This document shows positions 1-11,267 of a stretch of DNA of 64,000 bases, one piece after another (position 1 is the first letter of the stretch; every line of letters begins with the position of its first letter). Position numbers and translations under genes: made by a program. The stretch lies in the NCBI GenBank assembly GCA_037447655.1, contig JBBHKE010002568.1, positions 256,711-320,710 of the forward strand, written 5' to 3'. The stretch comes from Zygnema cylindricum. Taxonomy: Eukaryota; Streptophyta; Zygnematophyceae; Zygnematales; Zygnemataceae. Below the pieces are notes generated by a model. The model ran no database searches and had not been told where the DNA came from. It saw nothing but the letters and a program-made list of their open reading frames with translations.

Positions 1-29
1 TTATCAGAAGTCATAGCGGAAAGAATTCC

Positions 30-530
30 ATGGGAGAGAGTGAGGAAAGTTCAAAAAATTGGGTGAGTATCATGGATAAAAATATGAGTTTGGAAGATGT
101 AGATTTTATGAGGAACTTAGTGGGGACTCTTGATATAACGATAAATTTGGGGGGTAATGGTTTTGACATCACTAATGGGAGTGATGGCATTTATGGTGGT
201 GTGCCTGTAAAAGGGTTAGCATCTGGGTGTGTGTCGCAGATTGGGGATGTGGCTGGTTTTTTGAATTGCAAGAGGGAAATCGGATTCTGTGTGGATGGAA
301 AAGAGATGAGTGGGATAAAATCTTTGATTGGATTTATGGAAAATTGTATGCTTAATAAAATATGTGATCAGCAAGGTGGAATGTTTATTTCAGCTCATCT
401 AATAGACCTTTTAAAATACGAGAGTATTCACTTAAAGTTTTATGAGGAGAAAAGAAAGAGGAAAAAGAAAAGAAGAAAAAAAAATATTATATATATATTT
501 TTAGTGGGAGTAGAAAAGAAAGTAGACTAG
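30..530 (+). CDS. Unrecognised 166-codon ORF at the 3' end of element A
   Basis: I do not recognise this protein. Its last eight or nine codons (VGVEKKVD then stop) line up in frame with the C-terminal tail of the copia pol in element D (CGLKLKID then stop), and the polypurine tract follows in both. Upstream of the tail, however, the ORF does not show the RNase H sequence (HMD..., MVADM) expected there. It has a glycine-rich N-terminal half, several cysteines and a lysine/arginine-rich stretch near residues 140-150. It could be a sequence captured by the element and joined in frame to the pol tail, or a badly decayed pol end that stayed open by chance. The ATG at 30 is the first in the window, so the true start may lie further left. 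Confidence 0.35.
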   Translation: MGESEESSKNWVSIMDKNMSLEDVDFMRNLVGTLDITINLGGNGFDITNGSDGIYGGVPVKGLASGCVSQIGDVAGFLNCKREIGFCVDGKEMSGIKSLIGFMENCMLNKICDQQGGMFISAHLIDLLKYESIHLKFYEEKRKRKKKRRKKNIIYIFLVGVEKKVD

Positions 531-543
531 AAAATAAGGGGAG

Positions 544-1780
544 TGTTGAAATTTATGTATTTTCAAGGTCTGTATTGGAAAAATAAATAGAGTAAGTAAG
601 CAAAGGCAACCTCCTTCTTGTTCAACTCTCTCCGGTCCCCATACTTGTTGCAGTCACAGAAGACCAGAGAGAGAGAGCTAGAGCCATGGTTGTCTAAAGA
701 GGATAGGCTAATTCGTAGTTTGTACCAAAATGTTTATGCTGGATCTAGGATTTGATCTTGGTACCTACATCCTATAACAATCGTTAGCTTTAGCCTATAG
801 CTAGGAGTCAACGATGGCATATGTAGGGTACAATAGGTATTTATAAATGTACAAGAAGAGAATTCTAACTAACTAACAAATAATTAAAATCTGCCTTACA
901 CCAGATTTGAACCGTGGTTTATGGGTTATTTGTAAATGTATGCCTTATCATATAAGGCGTTGACGAAACGATACACGTTACGGGATTCAAAAATATATAA
1001 ACGTTAACGTAACAACTAATTAACGCCAGACTAACGAAAAGGAGAAATTCATGCATGTACGCGAATCTGAACCGTGTAAAATATATTTTGATCGGACAGC
1101 CGCCATTGTAGCCACCACGCGAAGTGAGCTTTTGGCGGCATTTGGAGATAACGTCACGCGGTGCCACGTGGCGGCACATTATTTGATACCGGAGAAGATG
1201 GGAGGAGGAACCATGGCTCCCGATTTCACAGGTGTCACTTTGAAGACCATGTTGTACAATGGCCGTACAATAAGTACATCTCTTATTCTACCTTCTTGTA
1301 CTATATAGTGTTCCTATTGGACTAGGGTTTAGTAGTAGGTAGTCGTGAGTAGGCAGACCAAGACTTAGTGATATTTAGGTACCTCTCTCTAAGAGAGCTT
1401 GTAACTATAAAGGTCATCTTTGACCAGCCATAACTTAATGCTCGGGTGAGCAAATTCAGTGATTCTTTTTGCTGCGGACTCAGGGGAGTCCAAGCTACAC
1501 AGGGGTGTAGTCGGTCAAAGTCTTTGCGTGCCAGGGTGGCACTTATTCAGTGGGAAAGTCAAAGTGGGGAATATTGTCCAAAACACATATTCAAGCTTTG
1601 CATTCTGTGGTGGAACTGAGCACACAGAAGGTCTTCTCTTCACTGGGGTGAAAGTGTATTGGGATTTTGATTGTCAAGGGATCATTCATTTAGGTTTACA
1701 TCAACTAGGAGGTGGCACTATCTACATTAGCTTTTTTTAGATCTGCGAATTCTGTGGCCAATGGAGCCCATAGAATTTCA
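544..1780 (+). repeat. 3' LTR of element A
   Basis: A 1237-bp LTR with TG...CA ends. It shares blocks with the LTRs of B, D, F and the solo LTR at 48372-49518: a GA-rich box before CCATGG near the start, a GGATTTGATC palindrome near 750, CACGTGG near 1165, paired GTAC motifs near 1255-1270, and a box reading GACTCAGGGGAGTCC near 1478. The ORFs inside it are not credible genes. Confidence 0.8.
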
Positions 1781-2560
1781 CTCCTCTTAAAATCGGTTTT
1801 CAATATATTAATTTTTTCAATTGATTTACTTTAAACAAGTAAATCATTAACATAAATTGCAATAAATTTAATGCCTTACTCGTCTTCAAAAACATAGATT
1901 GAGTGATCTGAGCTGATCGGAATATATCCTAGACCGGTAAGAAACTCATCAAGTTTGTTATTCCATTGTCAAGGCGCATGTTTCAAACCGTAAAGTGATT
2001 TAATCAGCCGACATTCCTTACTATTCTCTCCTTCCTCCACAAATCTTTCGTGTTGTCGCATGAAGATCTCCAATTCCAATACTCCATAAAAAAAGGTTGT
2101 CTTGATGTCCATCTGGTGCACCTCCATTTCTTCCGCTACTGCTTGACTGAGAAGTATGCGGAGGGAGGGAAATCTGACGACCACGACAAAGGTTTCCTCG
2201 TAGTCAATTCCTTGTTTTTGTGTAAATTCCTTTGCCACTAATTTGGCCTTGTAACGCTCATGTGTGTCATCTTGGTTCAATTTTAATTTGAAAACTCACT
2301 TATAACCGATTGGTTTTCGGTTAGGTGGACAATCCACCAGCTCCCAAGTATCAACTGCCATAATTGAGGCCATCTCCTCATTGATGGTTGTATTCAACCG
2401 GTTTCTTTCTGGGCAAGTCATCGCCTCTCTATAAGTTTGAGGTTCATATTGATGAGATAGTTTTGTTACCTTGCTATTGACCGGTTTTTCCTACAATCTT
2501 TTGCTACTTCTCTTCCCCTCTCAAAATCTGTGGCCGGAATAAATCGTTCTCGTGGGTTCT
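1781..2560 (-). pseudogene. Reverse transcriptase fragment of B
   Basis: Minus-strand sequence shows the copia RT signature: ERYKAKLVAKEFTQ, then MDIKTTF, then LIKSLYGLKHAP, then IYVNDLLV. RNA-dependent DNA polymerases of this family carry YVDD at the catalytic site; here the first Asp reads Asn, so the copy is probably inactive on that ground alone. Stops follow KHAP and the YVND block. The reading frame ends abruptly at the LTR of element A near 1781. Upstream (about 2420-2560) lies the linker with KLSHQYEPQTY that precedes RT in D and F. Confidence 0.85.
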
Positions 2561-2590
2561 TTTGAGCAATCTCGGCTTTTCCCCTGTCGT

Positions 2591-4260
2591 TTAATTTCGA
2601 ATCAGTGTCCACCACGTCTTCTGCTTTGGGTGGGTTGTCACAAGAGTTTTCGCTGCTGAGTTTTTTTGGGTCTGATTTGTACCTGGAAGAATGTCATCTT
2701 CTCTAAAACCTAGATAGTTTAGAAGTTCAAAGTCATCAGGATTTTCTGACTCAAATCTGATTTTTACTGACTTTGTATACTTAAAGGGATCCACAGACTT
2801 TCTTTCATCCATAACTACTTGATGCTTTACTAAGATTATATCTTTTTTTTTTAGATCATAAACTCTAAATTCTTTAACATCCTCATCATATCCTAATAAG
2901 TATCCTGGTTTTCTTTTAGGATATAGCTTCCAATTAGGATGATCTGTATCTAGATTGAATACTTGACTACCGAAAACCTTTAAGTTAGATATGTCTGGTT
3001 TTCGGCCTGTCCATCTTTCATAAGGTGTTTGATTTTTTATAGCTGAAGTAAAAACTCTATTTTTGAGGTTATTAGCACAATTCATTGCTTCGGCCTAAAA
3101 CCTTTTTCCTATCTTCTTGTCCGACAACATACTTGTAGCACTATCACTTAGTGACCTATTTATTCTTTTAGCTATCCCATTCTGTTCTTGGTTTTCTAGA
3201 ACTGTCTTTTGGTGTTGGACTCCATGTTTCCGCATAAAATCCTCAAACTAGTTAAAAGTATACTCTCCACCATTGTGACTCCTTACTCTCTTGATTAGAG
3301 TTTCATGGAGTTTTTCGCTCCATGCTTTAAATTGTCTAAAACAATCTTGAGCTTTTGACTTGTTTCAAAAAATACACCTTGGAATATCGAGACCAATAAT
3401 CAGTGATAGTCATTATATATCTCTTCCCCCCATGTGAGGGCACTTTGGCCAGTCCCCAAATATCTGTGTGTACTAAATCTAAAAAAATTTTCTGCCCTGT
3501 AGGTGGCTGTTTTCCGAAAGCTCAATCTGTGTGCTTTATCTTGAGCACATCCACTACAATCACTTAGATTCTCACTCTTACTGAACTAAATTCCTTCCAC
3601 CACTCCCATCTTTTTCTTCTCTCTTAGCTTATCTAAATTTACATGCCCAAGCCTCTTATACCACATCATTATATCATAAATACCAAGATCATAAAGTTTC
3701 TTCAATTCATTGCTTAAAATCAGCATAAACATCTTTTGGCTACCTTATTCAGCAGTGAAATAAACTTCCTCCTAAAAACTAGCAGTAAAGACTCTTTTCC
3801 TAGTACTAATATCAAAACCCTTAACATCTAAGACAGACGTATAGATGAGGTTTTTGTTCTGCTCAGGAATAAACAATACATCGAAAAATGTAACTATGGA
3901 TGTTTTTCTTTCTACGAACACTTTTAGATCTACCGATCCTACAAGAGTAGTAATGACTATCTTCATATCCTCGTACTCTATCTCTACGGTGGGAATTTTT
4001 CTTATCTTAGTGAACAGTGTTTATCCTTACACATGTGCATAGAGGCACCTCAATTTACAATCCAGTCTGCTTCACCTTTCAATCCACCGAAAGCAAATTT
4101 ATGCTTTGGTGGAATTTCTACCTCGTTTGTTGCTTCCAACTCCTCATCCAATAGGAGCTCATTGTCTTTGTCTTCGGATTCCACCTCATGTACTTGTGTC
4201 ACAAGGGTCTTTTTTCTTTCCTCTCGAGGTTTCACTGGTATGCCCCTCCTTTAATCGAAG
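2591..4260 (-). pseudogene. Protease and integrase region of B
   Basis: On the minus strand, a retropepsin-like site (IVN-stop-GASMH, about 4040-4060) is followed by the segment LVGSVDLKV, then the zinc-binding H-H-C-C domain of integrase (WYKRLGHVN ... CSGCAQDKAHR, about 3530-3670), the core, and the C-terminal part (GRKPDISNLKVFGSQ ... 3085-2591). Several stops and frameshifts separate the pieces. Protease would process the Gag-Pol polyprotein and integrase would insert the cDNA; this copy can do neither. Confidence 0.82.
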
Positions 4261-4439
4261 CTCAGTTAGTTTAGTGCACTCCGCCATATAGTGCCTTGGT
4301 TTCTTACAGAAATGACATAAACCTTAGGGAGCCCTTGGTCCGAACTCGTTGGTTGATTTTTTTGCTCCCCCCCTCCGTAATTTTTGATCGGTCTCCGTGA
4401 ATCCTTCTTCCTCCAGTCGGTCCCAGCTGTCAAGGCTTA

Positions 4440-5192
4440 ACCACTCTTTCGTCCCATTCAATCTCAATTGTATTCTCCCGTACAAAAATCATTCCTACCA
4501 CAGAGTTCCATATCCACCTTGAGTCCGGCAAGTCCTGCACACGATTGACTATGTTCTCGGACTCATTGGGTAACTTCATCAATAAACAGTTAACCTTTTT
4601 TTTTCACTAAAATTATTTGCAGCACTCTTTAGCTCCATGAATAGTGTAGCAAGCTCATTGCAAAAATCCAACATCTTCCCCTTTTTGTATACATACTCCT
4701 TAACTTTTTGATTAGACAAACTGTTGTTGCTGAATCGTACCACTTCGGTACATCTCTATGAGAGCCATCCAAAGATCTAATGCCTTTTCTACCTCTAAAT
4801 GAAGACATGCAAGTCTTTGAGAAAGATGGCGGAGGATGAAGTGCTTTGCCGCCATATTGTTGAAGTCCCAGGCATCAGTATCATTCTCCTCGTTCCTCGA
4901 AATAGGTGACATGAATGCCAAACCAGTTGCTATTGGTGTGGTCGTCTCTTTCTTCTTTCCTTTGTCCACCACCTCTCATTCATTTGTCTCCTCCGTTAAA
5001 GATGGAACTGCATCTCTAATGAATTTGCTTTTTGTAAACCCAAGAGGTATCCCAAGACTAGATGGACGCCTCACTCGTCCACTCACTATTCTCCAAAACT
5101 CTTTCTCACATAGAGCTCCTATCATCATACTTTCCCAGTATATGAAGCCAGCTCCATTAAACATGGGCACCGTAGATGGTGGGCCTATAACC
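4440..5192 (-). pseudogene. gag fragment of B
   Basis: The minus strand reads IGPPSTVPMFNG at the junction with the LTR, then IYWESMMIGALCEKEFW, typical of copia gag N-termini. The ORF continues to an acidic linker, KHFILRHLSQRLACLHL, and then a block matching gag of D (PDEFENIV-like, about 4510-4560). The initiating ATG has become ATA, as judged from D, E and F, where the same codon is ATG within the primer-binding site. Frameshifts occur near 4700-4980. Confidence 0.8.
5178..5192 (-). promoter_or_regulatory. Primer-binding site of B (tRNA-iMet anticodon arm)
   Basis: On the minus strand it reads GGTTATAGGCCCACC directly after the LTR. This matches the complement of the plant initiator tRNA anticodon arm (recalled from memory) except for one base, which also destroys the gag ATG. 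Confidence 0.7.
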
Positions 5193-6275
5193 TGCAACTC
5201 TGAGACCTCTATAGGACCTCAGAGTAAGCAACTCACACAACACCTCTAGGATAATCGTGACCCCTTTATCTTTAAGGACGAATAACCATCTCATTGGCAA
5301 ACAAAAACTCTGACCACCTTCACCTTTGTGAAGGGAAGACTCCCCTGAGTCGATAGCAATAAGAATCTCTGAATTTGCTCCCTTGAGTAGTAAGTTATAT
5401 AGGGTCAAAGTTGACCTTTTGTATTGAAGCTCTTTGGGAGATAGGGTCCTATCTACCAATTTTTCTAAGTCTTATCTTTCTCACAAACTCTATCTACTGA
5501 TGTATTGAACCAATCATATTACACTTCCGTATGTAAAAGTACATCTGTTGGTGTACTTTCTGTACGAAAACTATACGATATGATCTAAAAATTGACACAT
5601 GTCATATCCGGGTTGGATTCCGTAATCCCGAGGATGTTGCGATCCAACGTAATTTTGCCACGTGTCATCCGATGTGGCGATGACCACAAACTGCCGAGAT
5701 TCTCTTCTGCGATCTCGGCTTTCTTCCCGACCATCTGATTGAATGCAGATTTCAATCGTAGCCGTGATAAATACTTGCGTGGTATTTGTTTTGTTAAAGA
5801 AATAAATGCGCGGTACTAGTTTCTTACACAAACTGTAATTCGTACTTTTACATAACTGGATCTATGTATCTTGTAAACAGTTGTATTTAAATGAATTATC
5901 GTACGTAATAATATTTAAATAGATATCAAACCCTATATTATACATCAGTAGTCTTAGACTTAACGGCTACAACTACCGGCTATCGGCTACCTTTCTTTCC
6001 GCAGGTACCGAGATCAAATCTCGGTTCTGACATCTATTTTTTTAGTAAATAAACTATTTATCGGTATATAAACTAATCCATTTCCCGTAAACCTCTGGAT
6101 AGCCAAGGAAGCCATTGTTCTAGCTTCCACTCCAACTTCCCAGTGACTGCGACAAGTGTGGGAGTTTGGAGAGAGAAGTTAGAGATAGACGAAGATAGAG
6201 ATTGACTGCCTCGGCTTCTTTCTGTATTGTAATTTTGACCTAGAAAATACTTAAAAGGAACCATCAATTTCTACA
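5193..6275 (-). repeat. 5' LTR of element B
   Basis: 1083 bp, on the minus strand TGTAGAAATTG to GAGTTGCA. It shares the A/D/F-group blocks, including a GCCACGTGTCA G-box near 5657 and a CCGAGAT...ATCTCGG palindrome near 6008-6024. Coding frames inside it are not credible. Confidence 0.82.
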
Positions 6276-6768
6276 ATTACGATTCGCGGTGTAGTGCTTA
6301 AAGCATGAATAAATTATGTAGATATTTTGAGTCACGAACGTGATTAACATGTTTCCATGCGACGCGCGTGACGCTATTTGTAGCGAATGCTAATTATGAG
6401 AACGCTATGAGTATGAACACTTTGTTTTTCTTGTTTTTTTTTGTCCATCGGACGTAATCAGCGAGGAGATTCCTAATAAAAATCGGGTATTTTTTTGTGA
6501 TTTAGATTGCCCGGGCAAATCTTCCTCGAAGGTCTCCACCCTGCCAAATAGGCCCTCCCCCAATTGTCTAATACACTAATACGACTACGGTTCTTTACTT
6601 GTACCAATGTGTACTTAACACGTACAATCTCTGACAAAGTGAGGTAAGTGACTGTGCGCAACCAAAATAGTCACTGCCATGATCAATTCCTTCTAAAAAT
6701 TCCCCTAATCTATCAATGAAAGTCGTAGCATTTTTAAACTGATTTGTAACTCTATTCTGACCTAAAAG
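6276..6768. other. Unassigned sequence right of element B
   Basis: This should be the sequence into which B inserted (B's flanking duplication would start ATTAC at 6276). I see no gene, RNA or repeat that I can name here. Confidence 0.5.
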
Positions 6769-7420
6769 TTGACACTAGATAACCAAGGTGTTTTGACGTT
6801 TTTCCGTTTTTCCGTCTTTCAGTTTTCCAGTTTTTTCAGGTTTTTAGTTTTCCAAGTTTTTCTAGTTTTGCCAAATTTTCCCTTTTTCCCTTTTTCTGTT
6901 TCTCTGTTTTCAAGTTTTTACATTTTGCAATTTTCTAAGTTTCTCATGTTTTTCCAAGTTTTCGAGGTTTTCCGTATTTCCTTATTTCCGTATTTCCGTT
7001 TTTCCCTATTTCCGTTTTTCCTTATATCCGATTTCCAGTTTTCCAGTTTTTCAGTTTTTCCAGTTTTCCCAATTTTTCTTGTTTTTCAGGCTTTTTTTTT
7101 TCCGGTCATCCTGTTTTTTCGCCGTTTTTCCTTTTTGAGTTTCCCGTTTTCCAAGTTTTTCCAGTTTTTCCCTTTTTAAGTTTGTCCGTTTCTCCAGTTT
7201 TCCATTTTTTCAGTTTTTCAGTTTTCCAGCTTCTCAGTTTACCAGTTTCCTGTTTTCTTTTTTTCCAGTTTCTCAGAGTTTCAGTTTTTCAGTTTCAATT
7301 TTTCAGTATTCCAGTTTTGCAGTTTTTTAGTTTTCGAGTTTTTCAGTTTTCCATTTTTCCAATTTTCTAGTTTCTCAGTTTTTTAGTTTTTCAGTTTTGC
7401 AGTTTTTCAGTTTTGTAATC
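6769..7420 (+). repeat. Degenerate pyrimidine-rich minisatellite
   Basis: Short units of the type TTTTTCCAG or TTTTTCAG repeat for about 650 bp with a drifting 8-10 base period. The plus strand is almost pure pyrimidine with periodic AG. The long phenylalanine-rich ORFs in it are by-products of the composition. Confidence 0.85.
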
Positions 7421-8105
7421 TGTAGTTCGATTCAAAACAGGACGAAAAGTAAAAAATGAGACCAAAAAAAAGAGCAAATCCGGTCGAACTTCTTAAGAAT
7501 TGCACACCACAATTAGTGTGGATGTGATGGTTGACTTTCTTTTTTTCCGATACAGAACAATCGAAAATATTTATGTTCATGTACCGAAAATAGTGTTTAT
7601 ACTGGTGCAGAACTAGGCAACAACGCCAAAAACACCCCCTTAAAATGTTAAAAATGCGACCCCATTGCCTCGAATCCGAAAGGAAGAACTGGACCAAAAC
7701 TATTGTAGTTAGAGCATATGAAAAACATTTGAATTTTATTACTTGGTGTACCAAAATAGTGTGGATACTAAAGCGGATTTGTGGTAACAACGACAACATT
7801 ACGGCGACCATTTTCAAAAGGGAGAACCAGACCAAAACCAGACAAAGATTGAAAGATGAGTCAGAGTGGATATCGTCCGATTCGAGAGTTTCATACCTAA
7901 ATTAGTGTGGATATACCGAATATCATCCATAAGCAGCACCATATTAAAAGGAACCGAACCGAAATAAGTATGGGTATTACACCTCATCCGAAGGATAACC
8001 AAAATTAATGTGGAAATTTGATGCGATTTAAAGACTGCAATAATGGAGGATTCGACGGAAAATAGTGAGGATACCCTATGGAATCCATAAGTAGCACGAA
8101 AATGA
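7421..8105. repeat. Spacer with a recurring degenerate motif
   Basis: No gene is visible. A motif close to CCAAAATTAGTGTGGATA recurs about seven times (near 7508, 7586, 7748, 7898, 7965, 8000 and 8058) at intervals of roughly 35-160 bases, often followed by ATACCG or similar. It lies between the pyrimidine and GA arrays and may be a much decayed tandem repeat. Confidence 0.5.
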
Positions 8106-9682
8106 GTTGAGGATAAGAGAGGGAGATAGAGAGATAAAGAGAGAGAGAGAGGGGGGATCAAGAGAACGGGATAGAGTGATATGGAGAGAGAGAGAGGGGT
8201 GGATTGAGAGAGGGGGATAGCAAGACAGGGAGAAACAAAAAGCGGGGGAATGGAGAGGGAGGGAGATAGAGAAAGGGGGGGAATGGAAAAGGGGGGATAA
8301 AGATACTGGGTGAGAGAGGGCGGTTTGAGAGAGGGGGATAGGGCGGTTTGAGAGAGGGGGATAGAGAGACAGAGAGAGAGAGGGGGGATCGAGAGAGGGG
8401 GATAGAGAGACAAAGAGAATGAAACAGGGGGGTGATCAAAAGAGGGGGAAAGAGAGACAATGAGAGAGAGAGAGGGGTGGATCGAGAGAGGGGGATAAAG
8501 AGATACGGAGAAAAAAAGAGGGAGAGAGTGACAGGGGTGGATCAAGAGAGAAAGATAGAGAGACAAGGAGAATGAAAGAAGGGGAAGATCGAGAAAGGGG
8601 ATAGAGAGACAAGGAGAGAGAGAGAGTGAGAGGGGTGGATCGAGAGAGGGTGATAGAGAGATACAGAGAAAGTAAGGGGAGGAATGGAGAGAGGGAGATG
8701 ATTGAGAGAGGGGGTTAGAGAGACATGGAGAGAGAGAGGTGCGGGTTCAAGAGAGTAGGAAAAAGAAAAGGGAGAGGGAGAGAGAGGGGGGGTTGAGAGA
8801 GGGGGATAGAGAGACAAGGAGAATGAGAGAGGGAGGGGATCGAGAGAGGGGGATGGAAAGACAAGGAGAGAGAAAGAGAGGGATATGGTGAGAGAGAGAG
8901 GGGGGTAGAGAGACAATGAGAGAGAAAAAGGAGGGAGTTTGAGAGAGGGGGATAGAGAGATAGGGAGAGAGAGAGAGGGATTGAGAGAGGGGGATAGAGA
9001 GACAAGGAGAGAGAGAGAGGGGTGGATGGAGAGAGGGGGATAGAGAGAAAGAGAGAGAGAGAGAGGGGGGTGATTGAGAGACAAAGATAGGTAGACAGAG
9101 TGAGGGAGAGAGATGAGGGGATCAAGAGAAGGGGATAAAGAGTCAAAGAGAGAGAGGGGGGTGATCAAGAAAGGGGAATAGAGAGAGAGGGATCCAGAGA
9201 CAAGGAGTGAAATGGTGGGATAGAGAGACAAAGAGAGAGACAAGGGGGGATCAAGAGAGGGATAAAAAAACAAGGAGAGAGAGAGAGAGAGGAAGGCGAT
9301 TGAGATAAAGGTATAGGGAGACAAAAAAAGAGAGAGGGAAGAGATTGAGAGAGAGAGAGAGAAAAGAGAGGATTGAGAGACAGGGATAGAGAGACAAGGA
9401 GAGAAAGAGGGGGGGGATTGAGAGAGGGGGATAGAGAGACAAAGAAAATGAAATATGGGGTGATCAAAAAAAGGGGGATAGAGAGACAAAAAGAGAGAGA
9501 GAGAGGAGTGGATCAAGAGAGGGGGATAGAGAGATACCGAGAAAGAGAGTGACGGGGAATGGAAAAAGGAGAATGATGGAGAGGGTGGGTTAGAGAGACA
9601 AGGAGAGAGAGAGATGGGGGTTTGAGAGAGTAGGATAGAGAGAAAGAGAGAGGGAAAGAGAGGGGGGATTGAGAGAGTAGGG
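8106..9682. repeat. GA-rich minisatellite array 1
   Basis: About 1.58 kb of almost pure purine on the plus strand. Units of roughly 45 bp are built from GAGAGAGGGGGATAGAGAG, then ACAAGGAGA, a run of GA, then GGGGTGGATC. Related arrays lie at 16050-16516, 48280-48371, 49519-50716 and 51340-51392. Long Ser/Leu/Pro ORFs on the minus strand (up to 475 codons) are open in more than one frame at once, so I treat them as composition artefacts. Confidence 0.92.
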
Positions 9683-9689
9683 TTGTTGT

Positions 9690-9892
9690 GCATGAGTGAG
9701 AAACAAGAGCGAACATGCATTACAACCATGAAAGTCATGCGGACACACATATATACCAACGAAAATGAATAGGGATAAAAATGGATCAGAAAATATATAT
9801 ACACCATGAAAAGAATAAGCGTGACTATGACAAGAAGAAAAAAAAGGAATAATACTTCCCTAGAGTGATATGGACCCAATAATCTCCCCCCA
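9690..9892 (-). repeat. Possible LTR start and polypurine tract (minus strand)
   Basis: On the minus strand a purine run (CTTGGGGGGAGAT, 9882-9894) is followed by TATTGGGTCCATATC, which resembles the polypurine tract and LTR start of plant LTR elements. The LTR would run toward lower coordinates and be cut off by the GA array near 9690. No matching LTR is in the window, so this is tentative. Confidence 0.35.
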
Positions 9893-11066
9893 AGCTCCTT
9901 AGCATGCAGAAGAGCTAGACAACACAACCAGGAGCATGGGACAGCCATGACGGCAGCAATAGTCATCAAGGTTGAAAGTGAATGGAGGAGCGAGGCACTC
10001 TATGTGGAACCTTTGATCACCACCTGTCCACGTATACACCCTCCGCAAACTCAACATCCCGTTAGTATCGATGTCCACCACAAAGAGAATGTGTGGAGAA
10101 ACATTAATGTCGAAAGTATCCAAAAGATGACGCTAATCGAAGAGAAAACCCATCTTACTGAAAATATCCGGCAATGATATGCTCTCTTGCAAGGCCTTTG
10201 CTGCGAAAAAAAGGAAAATGAAAATTTAATCCCTAATGCCAGTACCGGAGAATGTCGGAAGAGCCGAAGCCAAATGTGCTATACTGGGCAACAGTTTGCA
10301 CGAAGAGATAAGAGGAATGCAGATTTTGCGTCCAAGAAAGTTATAGAGGCCCTAACAGAAAGTTTGATCGTGCATATCTACTCCTCCACCTATTCGAAAG
10401 ATAACATCTTGTCTAACTAAGCATTCTAAGTCGCTACATTTTATGACCAAACCTTGAACAGAAACTTCCACGGATTCGTTCTCATTTATGTTTTGGAATC
10501 GAAAAACGAGCGGGTCCTTGGTGATTTCAAGAACTGGCTTCGAGGTAGTGGCTGAAGTAAAAAGCCGTGTAGTTCTGGCTTGAAAATTGTCTGCGGTCAC
10601 CTCAAGATTGAGCACAAATCTGGATCTAAAGATCGCGGGTTTGGCTTTGGTGTCTATGAGAAAGAGAGAATGGCAACACCATTGATAGAGAATGACTTCT
10701 ATGAGTTGTCTAAGAAACTAATATAAGGGTCTACGTTACGAAGTTTATCCATGGTAACCGACTGAACCACGGAAAGACTACGGTTCAGCTGCAATGCCCT
10801 CAAAGCGACGGCTGCAGCAACTTCGTTACCTAGAGGAAAGGCTTTCAGAACCTCATTAACAAGAGAGGAGGCTTTGAGGACATCTTATATCATGGCAAAA
10901 TGATGCTTAACCATTAGTTGACTCGATGCGCCTCAGGTATGGTACTATCAAAAATGGATGGCCCCTCAGCCGCAATGGAGGAAATTGTTTTTTGGTACAG
11001 AGGAGAGAGATTCTTTATCAAACAAAAGTGGAATTCGGGAATTCTGTAATTTTCCTTCTTGATTGT
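9893..11066. other. Unassigned sequence
   Basis: No gene recognised. ORFs are short and show no family signature. If the feature at 9690-9892 is an LTR end, this would be decayed internal sequence of that element. Confidence 0.4.
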
Positions 11067-11267
11067 GATCAGGCAAGACCTTATCAAAAGTTACTGCCTG
11101 CTGTTAGACACTAGAATCGCGGAGAATTCGGCAACCAACGATGGCATATGAAGATATGTGAAGACTTTCCTGATCAGGCAAGCCCTTATCAAAAGTTGCT
11201 GCCCGTTGTTGGACACTGGCATCGAGGAGGATTCGACCAGCCAACAATAATATGTGAAGACTTTCCT
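11067..11267. repeat. Tandem duplication, about 100 bp x 2
   Basis: Two direct copies starting GATCAGGCAAG at 11067 and 11172. They diverge by roughly 15 percent by eye and both end near GTGAAGACTTTCCT. Confidence 0.85.

Larger units (their letters stand above)
1..1780 (+). mobile_element. Copia-like LTR retrotransposon A, 3' end only
   Basis: Only the last part of the internal region and the 3' LTR are in the window; the rest lies to the left. A polypurine tract (about 531-543) precedes an LTR that starts TGTTGAAAT and ends TTTCA. Immediately right of the LTR the sequence becomes the minus-strand RT region of element B, so A is nested in B. The target duplication cannot be checked because the left flank is missing. 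The family is inferred from the same tract and LTR start in D and F. Confidence 0.8.
1781..6275 (-). mobile_element. Copia-like LTR retrotransposon B, 5' LTR to RT
   Basis: Read on the minus strand the order is LTR (6275-5193), primer-binding site, gag, protease, integrase, then the first part of reverse transcriptase. At 1780/1781 the element is cut by element A, between RT and RNase H; the RNase H and 3' LTR must lie left of the window. Coding sequence is broken by many stops and frameshifts. The order protease-integrase-RT identifies it as Ty1/copia. Confidence 0.88.

Noticed and set aside
6769-7370. Phe/Ser-rich plus-strand ORFs
   Set aside because: They follow from the TTTTTCCAG repeat and have no domain.
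8158-9969. Minus-strand ORFs of up to 475 codons rich in Ser, Leu and Pro
   Set aside because: They lie in the GA minisatellite, overlap each other in different frames and only repeat SLSLSLYPPL-type residues.
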